From assembly GCF_012034205.1 (NCBI RefSeq), contig NZ_JAATEM010000001.1, forward strand, positions 248,001-312,000: DNA of 64,000 bases, given 5' to 3'. Shown here in pieces: positions 34,873 to 43,803 of the stretch. The notes below the pieces were generated by a model. It saw only the letters and a list, made by a program, of their open reading frames with translations, made no database searches and was not told the origin of the DNA. Origin of the DNA: Streptomyces composti. Lineage in GTDB: Bacteria; Actinomycetota; Actinomycetes; Streptomycetales; Streptomycetaceae. How positions within the stretch are numbered: the stretch's first letter is position 1; each line of letters starts with the position of its first letter. The position numbers and the translations under genes were made by a program.

Positions 34873-35328
34873 TCACCCGCCGTCGACGGGCTCGAGCACG
34901 AACACCGGGATCTCCCGGTCGGTCTTCTTCTGGTAGTCGGCGTACGGCGGATAGGCCGCGACCGCTCGCTTCCACCACTCGTCCTTCTCCGCCCCGGTGA
35001 CCTCACGGGCCGTCATGTCCCGCTTCACCGGGCCGTCCTGCAGCTCCACATGAGGGTGGGCCTTCAGATTGAAGTACCAGTACGGGTGCCTGGGTGCCCC
35101 GCCCAGCGAGGCCACCGCCGCATAGCGTCCCTCGTGCTCGACCCGCATCACCGGCGTCTTGCGCAGCTTCCCGGACCTGGCCCCGCGGCTGGTGAGCACG
35201 ACCACCGGGTAGTCGGTCCCCTGCAGGGTCGTGCCCTTGGTGCCGCCCGAGCGCTCGTACAGCTCAACCTGCTCACGCACCCACTGGGTCGGGCTCGGTT
35301 CGTACTCTCCCTCAAGAGGCATGCTCAT
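34873..35328 (-). CDS. Deazaflavin (F420)-dependent nitroreductase-family protein (DDN-like)
   Basis: 151 residues from the ATG at 35328. It fits the DDN/F420H2-dependent quinone reductase family: [41 protein letters not shown], and [21 protein letters not shown], a split-barrel flavin/F420-binding fold. Actinobacteria contain F420, and such proteins reduce quinones or nitro compounds. Monocistronic, upstream of a 434-bp gap. Confidence 0.88.
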   Translation of the reverse strand: MSMPLEGEYEPSPTQWVREQVELYERSGGTKGTTLQGTDYPVVVLTSRGARSGKLRKTPVMRVEHEGRYAAVASLGGAPRHPYWYFNLKAHPHVELQDGPVKRDMTAREVTGAEKDEWWKRAVAAYPPYADYQKKTDREIPVFVLEPVDGG

Positions 35329-35614
35329 CCGTCCCCTCGTCGTACCGGCCTCGGCTGTCCCTCCCAGATACAACACCGAGGACCCCCGGGATCATCCGTG
35401 CGACACGGCCGTCCGCAGGGGTGGGGGAACGTCATCACCACGACGGCCGTCAGGGCCGTCACCAGCCGCCCGCCCGCGTGCCCGGCCCCGGAGCCGGGAA
35501 GCGGACGACGGCGGCGGGGCCGAGCAGCATGACACCGAGCGCCGCGCGGACGCCGGTCGCAGCGTGGTGCGGCCGACCGTTTTCCGGCGGGCGGGAATTC
35601 CCGGCACCGAATGG

Positions 35615-35633
35615 CATTGACAAAAAGTCAATG
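35615..35633. promoter_or_regulatory. Inverted repeat CATTGAC-A5-GTCAATG upstream of first sigma/ricin gene
   Basis: Perfect 7-bp arms with a five-A spacer lie 130 bp before the start at 35763. The 13-bp core TGAC-W5-GTCA recurs upstream of the paralogous gene at 43804, so this is a strong candidate for a shared operator or regulator site. The rest of the 35329-35762 gap has no gene I can support. Confidence 0.6.
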
Positions 35634-35762
35634 AACACCGGGCTGCGGGGGTGGAGGAGAAACCGTGGAATCCCTTGTTCCCGCTCGTCGTACTGTGCAA
35701 AGGTGTGACGCCGTCGGCGTGCAGACAATGCATTCTTGAACGTCCCCGAGAGGAACGCAGCC

Positions 35763-37610
35763 GTGAAGCGCACCGGCCCGTCCGATTCCCGGGACTCGTC
35801 CCGCTCCTACGGCCTCACGGACGAGCAGCTGAGTACCGAGCTCAGGACCTGGACGGGGGCCGCACCCGCGCTGCACCCCGCCGGGGAGCTGCTGGACCGG
35901 CACTGGGAGGCGGTCTTCGCCTACGCGGGCCTGTGCACCGACGGCGCCCGCGCCGCCGGCATGCTCACCACCGCCGCGTTCACCCGGCTCTTCGGCGAGA
36001 CCATGCGGCTGAGCGGCCCCACCTCCGCCTGGCGGCCGCGGCTGCTCGTCACCGTCCGCCGAATCGCCGCCGAATGGCACGCCGACGACCGGCGGGACCT
36101 GCTCCACCCCTCCCTCAGGGCCGCCGCGGGAGACCCCGGGCGACTGGCCGCGCTGCTGCTGCCGCGCCCCGAACGCCGTCTGCTCTCCGGGGCGTTCCAG
36201 CGGCTGAACGAGTCCGCGCGGTGCCTGCTGTGGCACGCCGAGGCCGAGTCCGAACCGCTCGCCGTGTTCGCCCGGCTGCTCGGCACCGACGAGGAGAACG
36301 CCCGCCTCCAGCTGGAGCGCGCCCGGGCCCGGTTCCGGGACGAATGCCTCCAGCTGCACCGCGAACTCGCCCCGGACCAGGAGTGCCGCAGCTATCTGCG
36401 CATGCTGGACGTCAGCTGCCGCCGCACCGGCGTCGCCCTCGACCCCGACCTGCGCCGGCACCTGCAGAGCTGCACCCACTGCCGGTACGCGGCGGACCAG
36501 CTCACCCGTTTCAACGACGGGGTCGGCACCGCACTGGCGGAGGCGGTGCTCGGCTGGCGCGCCCGGGACTACGTGGCGGCCAGAGCCGAGACGGCCGGCG
36601 AACCCGCACGACCGGGCGGGATACCGCCGGCCCGGCAACTGATGGATATCGCGCTGGCCGCCGGAGATCTCACCGGCGAGCGCACATTCGAAAACATCGC
36701 GGAATTCTCTGGAGCAGGCGCGGAGGCGTTCGACCAATTCGGTGCGGAAACGGACCGTTCGCGTCCCGCCGAGTCCTTTTCGCACCCCATTGCAGAGCCG
36801 TTTCCGGGGCAGTCGTCCGATTCGTTCCCGGTGCCCCGCCGCAGCAGCCCGCCGTCCCGGCGCGACCACCACCTGGCACCGGGACCCCGGCACGCCGCGC
36901 CCCGCCGCCGAGCCGTCCGCCGGGGCCACCTCGTGGCCGGGGCGCTCGGCCTGAGCGGCCTGATCGTCCTCCCGCTCGTCCTCTGGGCCGTCCTCGGGTC
37001 CGACGACGACACCGGCCGCACCCCGCCGCGCGCCGGCGGCCCGGCCTCCCGCACACCGGGGGCGGGAGCCACCCCTCCGGGCGGCCGCGACCCGTCCTGG
37101 ATCGGCACCGGCAGGATCATCGAGGGCGCCCTGCGCGGGCAACTGCGCAACACCGCCTCCGGCCTGTGCGTCGGCCTGGCCGGCGGGCGGGCCGTCACCG
37201 GCGCGGAGGCGGTGCTCGCCCCCTGCTCCGGCGCCGACGACCAGCTGTGGACGTACGAGACCGACGGGCGGCTGCACAACGCCGCGGACCCCGAGCTGTG
37301 CCTGGACTCCCGCGTCGGCTACGAGGTGCGCCTCGGCGCCTGCACCGGCGGCCCGGGAGAACGCACCGACGACGTGCGCTACGACTACACCGTCCAGGGC
37401 ACCCTGGTGCCCCGCTCCGACCAGCGGCTGGCGCTCGCCCCCGCCGCCACCGACGGCTCGGGCGCCCTCGTACTGAAGGTCCGCACCGACGACGACCCCC
37501 AGCGCTGGACGCTCGGCACCGTCGTCCCGGCCGACCCCCGCCTCAAGGCCGTCCACTGGGACACCGAGCCCACCGGACCCGCCCGGCTCACCGGCGGCCG
37601 GCCCCGTTGA
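35763..37610 (+). CDS. One-piece membrane protein: sigma-like region, HxxxCxxC motif, TM helix, ricin-type lectin domain (copy A)
   Basis: 615 residues from a GTG at 35763 with GAGAGGA upstream; an in-frame TTG at 35736 lacks this site. Residues about 40-220 look like degenerate sigma-factor regions 2 and 4 (HWEAVFAYAGLC, LLVTVRRIAAEWHADD, LLWHAEAESEPLAVFARLLG). An anti-sigma-like zinc motif follows (His233, Cys237, Cys240). Residues about 290-385 are disordered; one membrane helix is near 389-412 (LVAGALGLSGLIVLPLVLWA). Residues 455-600 form a ricin-type beta-trefoil lectin outside the cell (QLRNTASGLCVGL, DDQLWTYETDG). Probably a transmembrane sensor that sees carbohydrate. Paralogue at 43804. 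Confidence 0.85.
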   Translation: MKRTGPSDSRDSSRSYGLTDEQLSTELRTWTGAAPALHPAGELLDRHWEAVFAYAGLCTDGARAAGMLTTAAFTRLFGETMRLSGPTSAWRPRLLVTVRRIAAEWHADDRRDLLHPSLRAAAGDPGRLAALLLPRPERRLLSGAFQRLNESARCLLWHAEAESEPLAVFARLLGTDEENARLQLERARARFRDECLQLHRELAPDQECRSYLRMLDVSCRRTGVALDPDLRRHLQSCTHCRYAADQLTRFNDGVGTALAEAVLGWRARDYVAARAETAGEPARPGGIPPARQLMDIALAAGDLTGERTFENIAEFSGAGAEAFDQFGAETDRSRPAESFSHPIAEPFPGQSSDSFPVPRRSSPPSRRDHHLAPGPRHAAPRRRAVRRGHLVAGALGLSGLIVLPLVLWAVLGSDDDTGRTPPRAGGPASRTPGAGATPPGGRDPSWIGTGRIIEGALRGQLRNTASGLCVGLAGGRAVTGAEAVLAPCSGADDQLWTYETDGRLHNAADPELCLDSRVGYEVRLGACTGGPGERTDDVRYDYTVQGTLVPRSDQRLALAPAATDGSGALVLKVRTDDDPQRWTLGTVVPADPRLKAVHWDTEPTGPARLTGGRPR

Positions 37611-37633
37611 TCATGCCCCGGGTGTCCCGGGTG

Positions 37634-38320
37634 TCAGGGCCCGGTGCCGGGCTGCAGCACCGTCAGGAACACCGTGGAGTGGTTGCCCGCCACCGGCACC
37701 TCACCGGCCTTCCAGGGCACCCGCAGCGGCTCCCGCTCGTCCGGCGGGGTGACCAGCAGCGCGGCAGGACGGGCCGTGCGGGCGCCGGAGATCTCCGGGC
37801 TGGAATAGCGCAGTCCCGCCCAGGCGCTCTCGCCGGGCTCCAGCGTCACCCTGCGCAGCTCGCCGGGAGTGCGCACCGGGTCCGGGCCGAGCTGCCGTCC
37901 CGCCGCGTCCACGAACGCGGCACCCGGATAGCCGTACACCGTGCAGATGCGCGAGGAGGCGTTGGTCAGCACCACCGGGACGTTGCGCTGCCCGGCCCCC
38001 GGATCCATCCGGCCGGCGCTCGCGCTCAGTTCGGACGTCCGGCAGCGGCTCGCGGACCACGACGACGCCGCGGACGAGCGGGACGCCCCGTCCGGCTCGG
38101 ACCGCTCGGCCGCATCCGCGGCGGGGGTGCGCGCGGCGGAGCGCACCGAGGCGGCGACGGTGTCGCTCGGCATCGCGGGCGCCGGCGAGGCGGCCGAACT
38201 CCGTCCGGCGGGAGCGGACGCAGCCGGGTCCGCGCCGCCGGTCCGGGTGCCGCAGGCCGCGAGGGCGGCGAGCACCGCCGCCGCGCTCGCGAGCCACACC
38301 GTGCGTCGTGCGTACGCCAT
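37634..38320 (-). CDS. DUF4232-domain lipoprotein
   Basis: 228 residues. Signal peptide with lipobox LAAC (AAAVLAALAACGTRTG), a Ser/Ala-rich linker of about 60 residues, then DUF4232 (SRCRTSELSASAGRMDPGAGQ, then VVLTNASSRICTVYGYPGAAF, ending VPVAGNHSTVFLTV). The family is a secreted, actinobacterial domain of unknown function. It is separated by only 23 bp from the stop of the convergent ricin-domain gene. Likely anchored at the outer face of the membrane. Confidence 0.87.
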   Translation of the reverse strand: MAYARRTVWLASAAAVLAALAACGTRTGGADPAASAPAGRSSAASPAPAMPSDTVAASVRSAARTPAADAAERSEPDGASRSSAASSWSASRCRTSELSASAGRMDPGAGQRNVPVVLTNASSRICTVYGYPGAAFVDAAGRQLGPDPVRTPGELRRVTLEPGESAWAGLRYSSPEISGARTARPAALLVTPPDEREPLRVPWKAGEVPVAGNHSTVFLTVLQPGTGP

Positions 38321-38368
38321 GGTCCACCTCTCTTCCCGGGCCCCGGACGCGGTGCGGCGGGCCCGCGC

Positions 38369-40750
38369 TCACCGCTCCTCCAGCACCCCGAGTTCCGCCC
38401 AGATGGTCTTGCCCTCCGCGGTGTGTCTGCTGCCCCAGCGCTGGGTGAGCTGGGCGACCAGGAGCAACCCCCGGCCGCCCTCGTCCCAGGTCTTGGCCCG
38501 GCGCAGATGCGGCGCGGTGTGATTGGTGTCGGACACCTCGCAGATCAGCGTGGAGCCGTCGTGGATCAGCCGCAGCCGGATCGGCGGGGCGCCGTACCGG
38601 ATGGCGTTGGTGACCAGCTCGCTGACCACCAGCTCGGCCGTGAAGGAGGCGTCGGTCAACGACCAGACGCCGAGCTGGTCGAGGACCTGCTTGCGGATGG
38701 GGGCGACCAGCGCCGGATCGGCGGGGATGTCCCAGGTGGCGACCTGGGAGGCCGGCAGCCCGTGGGTGCGGGCGACCAGCAGCGCCACGTCGTCCGCCGT
38801 GCCGCCCGGCTGCAGCAGCGTGTGCAGCACCCGGTCGCAGGTCTCGTCCAGCGGTCCCGACGGCGCGTGCGCCAGCGCCTCGCACAGCAGTGCGTGGCCG
38901 GCCTCCACGTCCCGGGTGCGCGACGCGAGCAGCCCGTCGGTGTAGAAGGCCAGCACCGTGCCCTCGGGCAGGTCGATCTCGGTGGACTCGAAGGGCAGCC
39001 CGCCCAGCCCGAGCGGGGGCCCGGTGGGGAGTTCGAGCTGCCGGGCACGGCCGTCGGGCGGGACGATCACGGGCGGCGGATGCCCGGCCCTGGCCAGGGT
39101 GCAGCGGCGCGACACCGGGTCGTACACCGCGTACAGACAGGTCGCGCCGATCTCGCCCGGGCTGCCGTCGCCCGACTCCTGCGACAGGTGCAGCACCAGG
39201 TCGTCGAGGTGGGTGAGGAGTTCCTCCGGTGCCAGGTCGATGTCGGCGAGGGTGCGCACGGCCGTGCGCAGCCGGCCCATGGTCGCCGACGCCGTTATGC
39301 CGTGCCCGACGACGTCCCCGACCACCATCGCCACCCGCATCCCGGACAGCGGGATCACGTCGAACCAGTCGCCGCCCACCCCGGAGCGCGCGGCCGGGAG
39401 ATAGCGGGAGGCCGCCTCCACGGCGGCCGTGCTGGGCAGATGGCGGGGGAGCAGACTGCGCTGCAGGGTCAGCGTGGTCTCACGCTCGCGGGAGTAGCGG
39501 CGGGCGTTGTCGATGCACACGGCGGCGCGGGCGCTGACCTCCTCGGCCAGCAGCACGTCGTCGTGGGTGAACGTCTCGGGGCGCCGGTAGCGGGTGAAGG
39601 CGGCCACGCCGAGCGTGGTGCCGCGCGCCTGGAGCGGTACCGACAGCATCGAGTGGACGCCGAACCGTTCGATCTGGGCGGCCCGGACCTCGTCCACCTG
39701 CAGCCACGGGTCGAGATCGCCTGCGGGCACCGAGGCGATGATGCTGTGCCCCGCGATCAGCGAGTCCGCCTGGGGCGCGGCGGCCGGGTAGACCACCACC
39801 TCACCGGTGTCGGTGACCGACTCGGGGCTGCCGGGGATGACGGAGTGATGGGCGACCCGGCGCAGCACGACGGGCGGGTTCAGCGGGCTGACGGGGTCGC
39901 TGCCCGGCTCCTGCGGCTCCAGCAGGTCGACGCTGACGAAGTCGGCGAGCGCCGGCACACAGACCTCGGCCAGCTCCTGGGCCGTGCGGGTGACGTCGAG
40001 GGTGGTGCCGATGCGGATGCTGGCCTCGTTGACCAGCTGCAGCCGTTCTCGCGCCCGGTACTGGCCGGTGAAGTCGTGGGCCGTCACGCACACCCCGCGC
40101 ACCCGGCCGGCCTGGTCGGTGAGGGGCGCCATCCTGGCCAGCCAGGCGTGCGCGCGCGCCTCTCCGGTGGCCTTCATGAAGGTCTCCATGTCGTGCCGCC
40201 GCCCGGTGCGCAGCACCTGGCGCAGGTGCTGCTCCAGCTCCGCGTGCTGGTGCCGGCCGCCCACGTCGGTGGGCCTCAGGCCGCGCAGGTACTCGGCGGG
40301 CAGCCCGAGCAGCTCGGCCATCTCGTCGTTGACCCCGCGCAGCCGCAGATGCTCGTCGAACACCATGGTGGCGCAGGGCGACTGGGACATGGCCGCCCGG
40401 ACCAGCGGGTCGTCGGACTGCTCGTCGTCCGGGGGCTTCAGCGGCGACACCGCGAGCCAGTCACCGGGGCCCTCCCCGTCCGCGTCCCTGCGGTGGGCGA
40501 GGACCCAGGCGGTCACGGTGGTGCCGTCCCGGTGCCGCAGGGTGAGGGTGCCGCTCCAGCGGGCGTCCACCGGCGGCCGCGGCGTGTCCTCCTCCTCGGC
40601 CAGCAGCTCGGCGGCCGGACGACCGACGACCTCCTCCGCCGTGTGGCCGAGCAGCAGCCGCGCCCCCTCGTTCCACTGTGTGAGGGTGCCGTCGGCGGCG
40701 ATCACGGCCCGGGCCGTCTCGGCATCGTCGAACGGGTCGTCCGGACTCAT
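38369..40750 (-). CDS. PAS-PAS-GAF-SpoIIE phosphatase with C-terminal HATPase (anti-sigma kinase-like)
   Basis: 793 residues from the ATG at 40750, chosen for GGAG eight bases upstream over a GTG at 40777. Two PAS domains (about residues 12-110 and 125-235), a GAF domain (250-410), a PP2C-type SpoIIE phosphatase (GGDWFDVIPL, VGDVVGHG, TDGLLASR, ADDVALLVARTHG) and an HATPase_c domain with N-box VVSELVTNAIRYG and DEGGRGLLLVAQ. This is a stand-alone regulator combining anti-sigma kinase and phosphatase domains, typical of streptomycetes. It may act on the STAS protein at 31147. Confidence 0.9.
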   Translation of the reverse strand: MSPDDPFDDAETARAVIAADGTLTQWNEGARLLLGHTAEEVVGRPAAELLAEEEDTPRPPVDARWSGTLTLRHRDGTTVTAWVLAHRRDADGEGPGDWLAVSPLKPPDDEQSDDPLVRAAMSQSPCATMVFDEHLRLRGVNDEMAELLGLPAEYLRGLRPTDVGGRHQHAELEQHLRQVLRTGRRHDMETFMKATGEARAHAWLARMAPLTDQAGRVRGVCVTAHDFTGQYRARERLQLVNEASIRIGTTLDVTRTAQELAEVCVPALADFVSVDLLEPQEPGSDPVSPLNPPVVLRRVAHHSVIPGSPESVTDTGEVVVYPAAAPQADSLIAGHSIIASVPAGDLDPWLQVDEVRAAQIERFGVHSMLSVPLQARGTTLGVAAFTRYRRPETFTHDDVLLAEEVSARAAVCIDNARRYSRERETTLTLQRSLLPRHLPSTAAVEAASRYLPAARSGVGGDWFDVIPLSGMRVAMVVGDVVGHGITASATMGRLRTAVRTLADIDLAPEELLTHLDDLVLHLSQESGDGSPGEIGATCLYAVYDPVSRRCTLARAGHPPPVIVPPDGRARQLELPTGPPLGLGGLPFESTEIDLPEGTVLAFYTDGLLASRTRDVEAGHALLCEALAHAPSGPLDETCDRVLHTLLQPGGTADDVALLVARTHGLPASQVATWDIPADPALVAPIRKQVLDQLGVWSLTDASFTAELVVSELVTNAIRYGAPPIRLRLIHDGSTLICEVSDTNHTAPHLRRAKTWDEGGRGLLLVAQLTQRWGSRHTAEGKTIWAELGVLEER

Positions 40751-40889
40751 CGTCGCCACTCCATCGCGCACACTCACCGTGAACCGGTGTATCGCCTGAG
40801 TTCCAGCCTAGTGCGTCGGGAGCCCGCGTGGTTCCGGAGTACCACCCGACCCGGGGACCCGGCACGCGCGATCGGCGGCCGCCCCCGCG

Positions 40890-42392
40890 TCAGCCGGACC
40901 CCTCGTCCGGTCCGGAGGGTGCTTCGGGCGGCCGGCCGGTCCGGGCCCGTTCCACGGCCGCGGCGGGCTGCCGGTGCGCGGTCAGCGTGTACCTCCGGGC
41001 CGGGTCGAGCGGCCGGCGCACCTCCACGTACCCGCCGTGCGGCAGCCGCTCGATCACCCCGGTCTCCCGGCCGTGCTCCGCCAGCTCCGCGTCGCGCAGC
41101 TGCAGCCCGAGGCAGATGCGCCGGGTGACCACGAAGACCACGGCAGGCACGACGAACACCGCGACGCGCACCGCCCAGGTGACCGTGTTGATCGACAGAT
41201 GGAGCCGGGTCGCCACCAGGTCGTTGCCGCCGCCCGCGAGCAGCACCAGATAGAGGCTGATCCAGACCGCGCCGATGCCGGTGCGCACGGGACGGTCGCG
41301 CGGCCGGTCCAGGATGTGGTGCTCGCGGTCGTCCCTGGTGAACCGGGCCTCCAGGAACGGATACGCGCCGATGAACGCCAGCAGCAGCGGGAAGACCACG
41401 ACCGGGACGAACACCCCGGGAGCCAGGGTGTGTCCCCAGGCGTCGATCTCCCAGCCCGGCATGATCCGCACGAGGCCCTCGGCGAATCCCAGGTACCAGT
41501 CGGGCTGCGCGCCGGTGGAGACCTGGTCGGGGCGGTACGGTCCGTAGGCCCAGACCGGGTTGATGGTGGCCACCCCCGCGGTCAGCGCCAGCACCCCGAA
41601 GACCAGGAAGAAGAAGCCGCCTGCCTTCGCCAGGTAGACCGGCAGGAACGGGGCACCCACCACATTGCGTTCGGTCCGGCCGGGCCCCGCGAACTGGGTG
41701 TGCTTGTGGTGGACGACCAGCAGCACGTGGGCCACCGCCAGCGCCGCCATGATCCCCGGGATCACCAGCACGTGCAGGGCGTAGAAGCGGGCCACCACGT
41801 CGTCGCCGGGGAACTCGCCGCCCAGCAGGAACATCGACAGGTACGTCCCCACCAGCGGCACCGACAGCAGCGCGCCGTCCACGAACCGCAGCCCGGTGCC
41901 GGACAGCAGATCGTCCGGCAGCGAGTAGCCGAACAGGCCCTCGAACAGGGCGAGGAACAGCAGCAGTCAGCCGAACAGCCAGTTGACCTCGCGCGGCTTG
42001 CGGAACGAGCCGGTGAAGAAATGCCGCATCATGTGCGTCAGCATCCCGGCGACGAACACCAGCGCCGCCCAGTGGTGCAGCTGCCGGATCAGCAGCCCGC
42101 CGCGCACATCGAAGCTGATCTCCAGCGTGGAGGCGTACGCCTCGGACATCCGCACCCCGTTCAGGGGCGTGTAACCGCCGTGGTACGTCACCTCGTTCAT
42201 CGACGGATGGAAGAACAGCGTCAGATGGACGCCGGTGAGGACCAGCACCACGAAGCTGTGCAGACAGATCTCGCCCAGCAGGAACGACCAGTGGTCGGGA
42301 AAGACCTTGCGCAGATACCTGCGGCCCAGCCGGTGGATGCCGAGCCGCCCGTCGGACCAGTCGGCGAGCCGTTCCCCTCGCGCGCCGTCCAT
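40890..42392 (-). pseudogene. qcrB: Cytochrome b (QcrB-like) of bc complex, interrupted by one in-frame TGA
   Basis: A 500-codon frame from ATG at 42392 (GGGAGGG upstream) is intact except for TGA at 41969-41967, codon 142, right after NWLFG. Both halves are in the same frame. They carry all four heme-ligand histidines ([30 protein letters not shown] to AVAHVLLVV) and family motifs LPDDLLSGTG and GYSLPDD. QcrB relatives have a hydrophobic or Trp-like residue there, so TGG to TGA by one base is the simplest explanation. No qcrA or qcrC adjoins, so this is an orphan second copy. Real mutation, sequencing error or readthrough cannot be separated here. Confidence 0.88.
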
Positions 42393-42581
42393 GGGCGCCC
42401 TCCCGTGTACGCACCTGACAGCCCTGTGACGGAGACGGGGGTCCGGTCCGTGACATACCCGCACCGGCGTGTGGCGCGGGTCTCACCCGCAGCTCACCGC
42501 CCGCACCCGGCAGGTACCGCTGCGTATCGCCTGTGACCTGGGGCTATTTACGGCCCAGTACCCGAGCGGTACCGTGAAGCC

Positions 42582-42827
42582 ATGCCAGCTCTCAACGTGG
42601 AGTTCAGCGACCGCGAGCTAGAGGACCTGCGGCAGATCGCCAAGGAGCGCGGTACGTCCATGAAGGCGCTCGTGCGCGAGGCGGCGGCTGCCGACATAGC
42701 CCGCCACCGGGCGCTTCAGGAGGGGGCGGAGGCCTTCCGCCGCTTCTTCTCCTCCCATGCCGACGAGTTCGCGGCCGCCTTCCCGGACGACGAACCTCCC
42801 GCCAAGGGTGAGGGGCGGGTCGCCTGA
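42582..42827 (+). CDS. Antitoxin-like small DNA-binding protein of a Fic/Doc-type TA pair
   Basis: 81 residues. The N-terminal half is ribbon-helix-helix-like (LNVEFSDRELEDLRQIAKERG, then SMKALVREAAAADIA), followed by an acidic helical tail (RFFSSHADEFAAAFPDDEPP) of the kind that covers a toxin. It ends three bases before the start of the toxin-like gene. Such antitoxins commonly repress their own promoter. Expected partner: the 125-residue protein downstream. Confidence 0.83.
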   Translation: MPALNVEFSDRELEDLRQIAKERGTSMKALVREAAAADIARHRALQEGAEAFRRFFSSHADEFAAAFPDDEPPAKGEGRVA

Positions 42828-42830
42828 CCC

Positions 42831-43208
42831 ATGGCATCCGTCCTCCACATCGACGTGCCCTGGCTGCTCCAGCGGCACGAGGAGGTCCTCCCGGACCAGC
42901 CCGTCATCAACGACTTCTCCGCGCTGGTCGCCGCCGTCGCCCGGCACCGCGTGGACCCGCCGCGCCTCGGTGTGGACTCGGACCCCGCCTGGCGGGCCGC
43001 GGCGCTGCTGCACACCCTCGCGGTGCTCCGGCCGCTGCCGTCGGCCAACGCCCGCTTCGCCTGCGCGACCGCGGTGGCGTACATGTTCGTCAGCGGCGTC
43101 GGTATCGACCCGCCCTACGGGGCGCTGGTCGACCTGGCGCGCGATCTGATGTCCGGTGAGACCGACATCTACGGGGCCGCCGACCGGCTCCGCTCCTGGC
43201 AGATCTGA
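42831..43208 (+). CDS. Fic/Doc-like toxin-component protein
   Basis: 125 residues. It resembles the short streptomycete 'fic family toxin-antitoxin, toxin component' proteins: LLHTLAVLRPLPSANARFACATAVAYMFVSGVGIDPP, which is the fold region of the Fic core. The canonical HPFxxGNKR loop is RPLPSANAR, so the catalytic His is absent and Arg stands at its place. It may be a non-AMPylating or degenerate toxin. Downstream partner of the antitoxin at 42582. Followed by hairpins. Confidence 0.78.
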   Translation: MASVLHIDVPWLLQRHEEVLPDQPVINDFSALVAAVARHRVDPPRLGVDSDPAWRAAALLHTLAVLRPLPSANARFACATAVAYMFVSGVGIDPPYGALVDLARDLMSGETDIYGAADRLRSWQI

Positions 43209-43324
43209 CCGCCGCAGCCGATGGGGCGGATCCGGCGCCGGGACCCCCGGCGGATCCTGCCGTCGGAGCCCCTGACGCCTTGGGTGCCGGACGTGTGCGG
43301 CGCCGGAGCGGGGAGGGCCCCTCG

Positions 43325-43366
43325 GGCCGCCGGCCGAGGGCGGGAGGGAGAACAGGGCCGGCGGCC
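43325..43366 (+). terminator. Hairpin after the toxin gene
   Basis: An 11-bp perfect stem (GGCCGCCGGCC / GGCCGGCGGCC) with a 20-nt loop, 117 bp beyond the toxin stop; closer to the stop a bulged palindrome around GGATCC (43228-43256) could add to it. Lies in the 595-bp gap 43209-43803, otherwise without a gene. Confidence 0.5.
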
Positions 43367-43559
43367 GTTCGCGCAGGAGAGCCGCCGTCCTGCGCCTGAC
43401 CTCCGAGAAGGGCCGTGACCAGTTGACTACGCCCCGGCGTGCGCCGGGAGCGTGCGCGGCGCGGTCGGCTGGGGCGTGCCGTTCACACGGGGTGTGCGGG
43501 CCCGTCCGAAAACCCGGAGCGAAAGTCGTTTCGAGGAAGAACGCACCCCTTTTTCTTTC

Positions 43560-43572
43560 TGACTTTTTGTCA
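43560..43572. promoter_or_regulatory. TGAC-T5-GTCA inverted repeat upstream of second sigma/ricin gene
   Basis: The same 13-bp core as at 35618-35630, on the opposite strand orientation of its spacer, lies 231 bp before the GTG at 43804. The surrounding 43500-43640 stretch is unusually AT-rich for the window, suggesting a promoter. Confidence 0.55.
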
Positions 43573-43803
43573 ACGCGCAGATCTTCCTCATGCACCTTGT
43601 TGCACATGTGCCGCTTGTGCGAGAGTGAGCCATCCGCGGGGGGTAATGACCGGGGATCGCACACGTGTTGAGCAACCGGGTCCGATTCACCGGCGGTGAA
43701 TTCGCACCCCCGCGCTCACGCCAAAGAGGTATGAACCAATCGGGCTTCCTTTTCGGCGTACCGCAACTCCTGTGTCACCTGCGCGTGGGAAGGAACCATC
43801 TCA

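Noticed and set aside
35651..41128. A 1,825-codon open frame on the + strand, overlapping several genes
   Set aside because: It runs antisense to or through another frame of well-supported genes (ricin-domain protein, SpoIIE protein, cytochrome b) and encodes low-complexity Arg/Gly/Ala protein. It is a product of high GC content.
41967..41969. Selenocysteine in the cytochrome b gene
   Set aside because: Cytochrome b has no known selenoprotein form and no SECIS-like hairpin or sel genes are seen; simple nonsense or readthrough is more likely.
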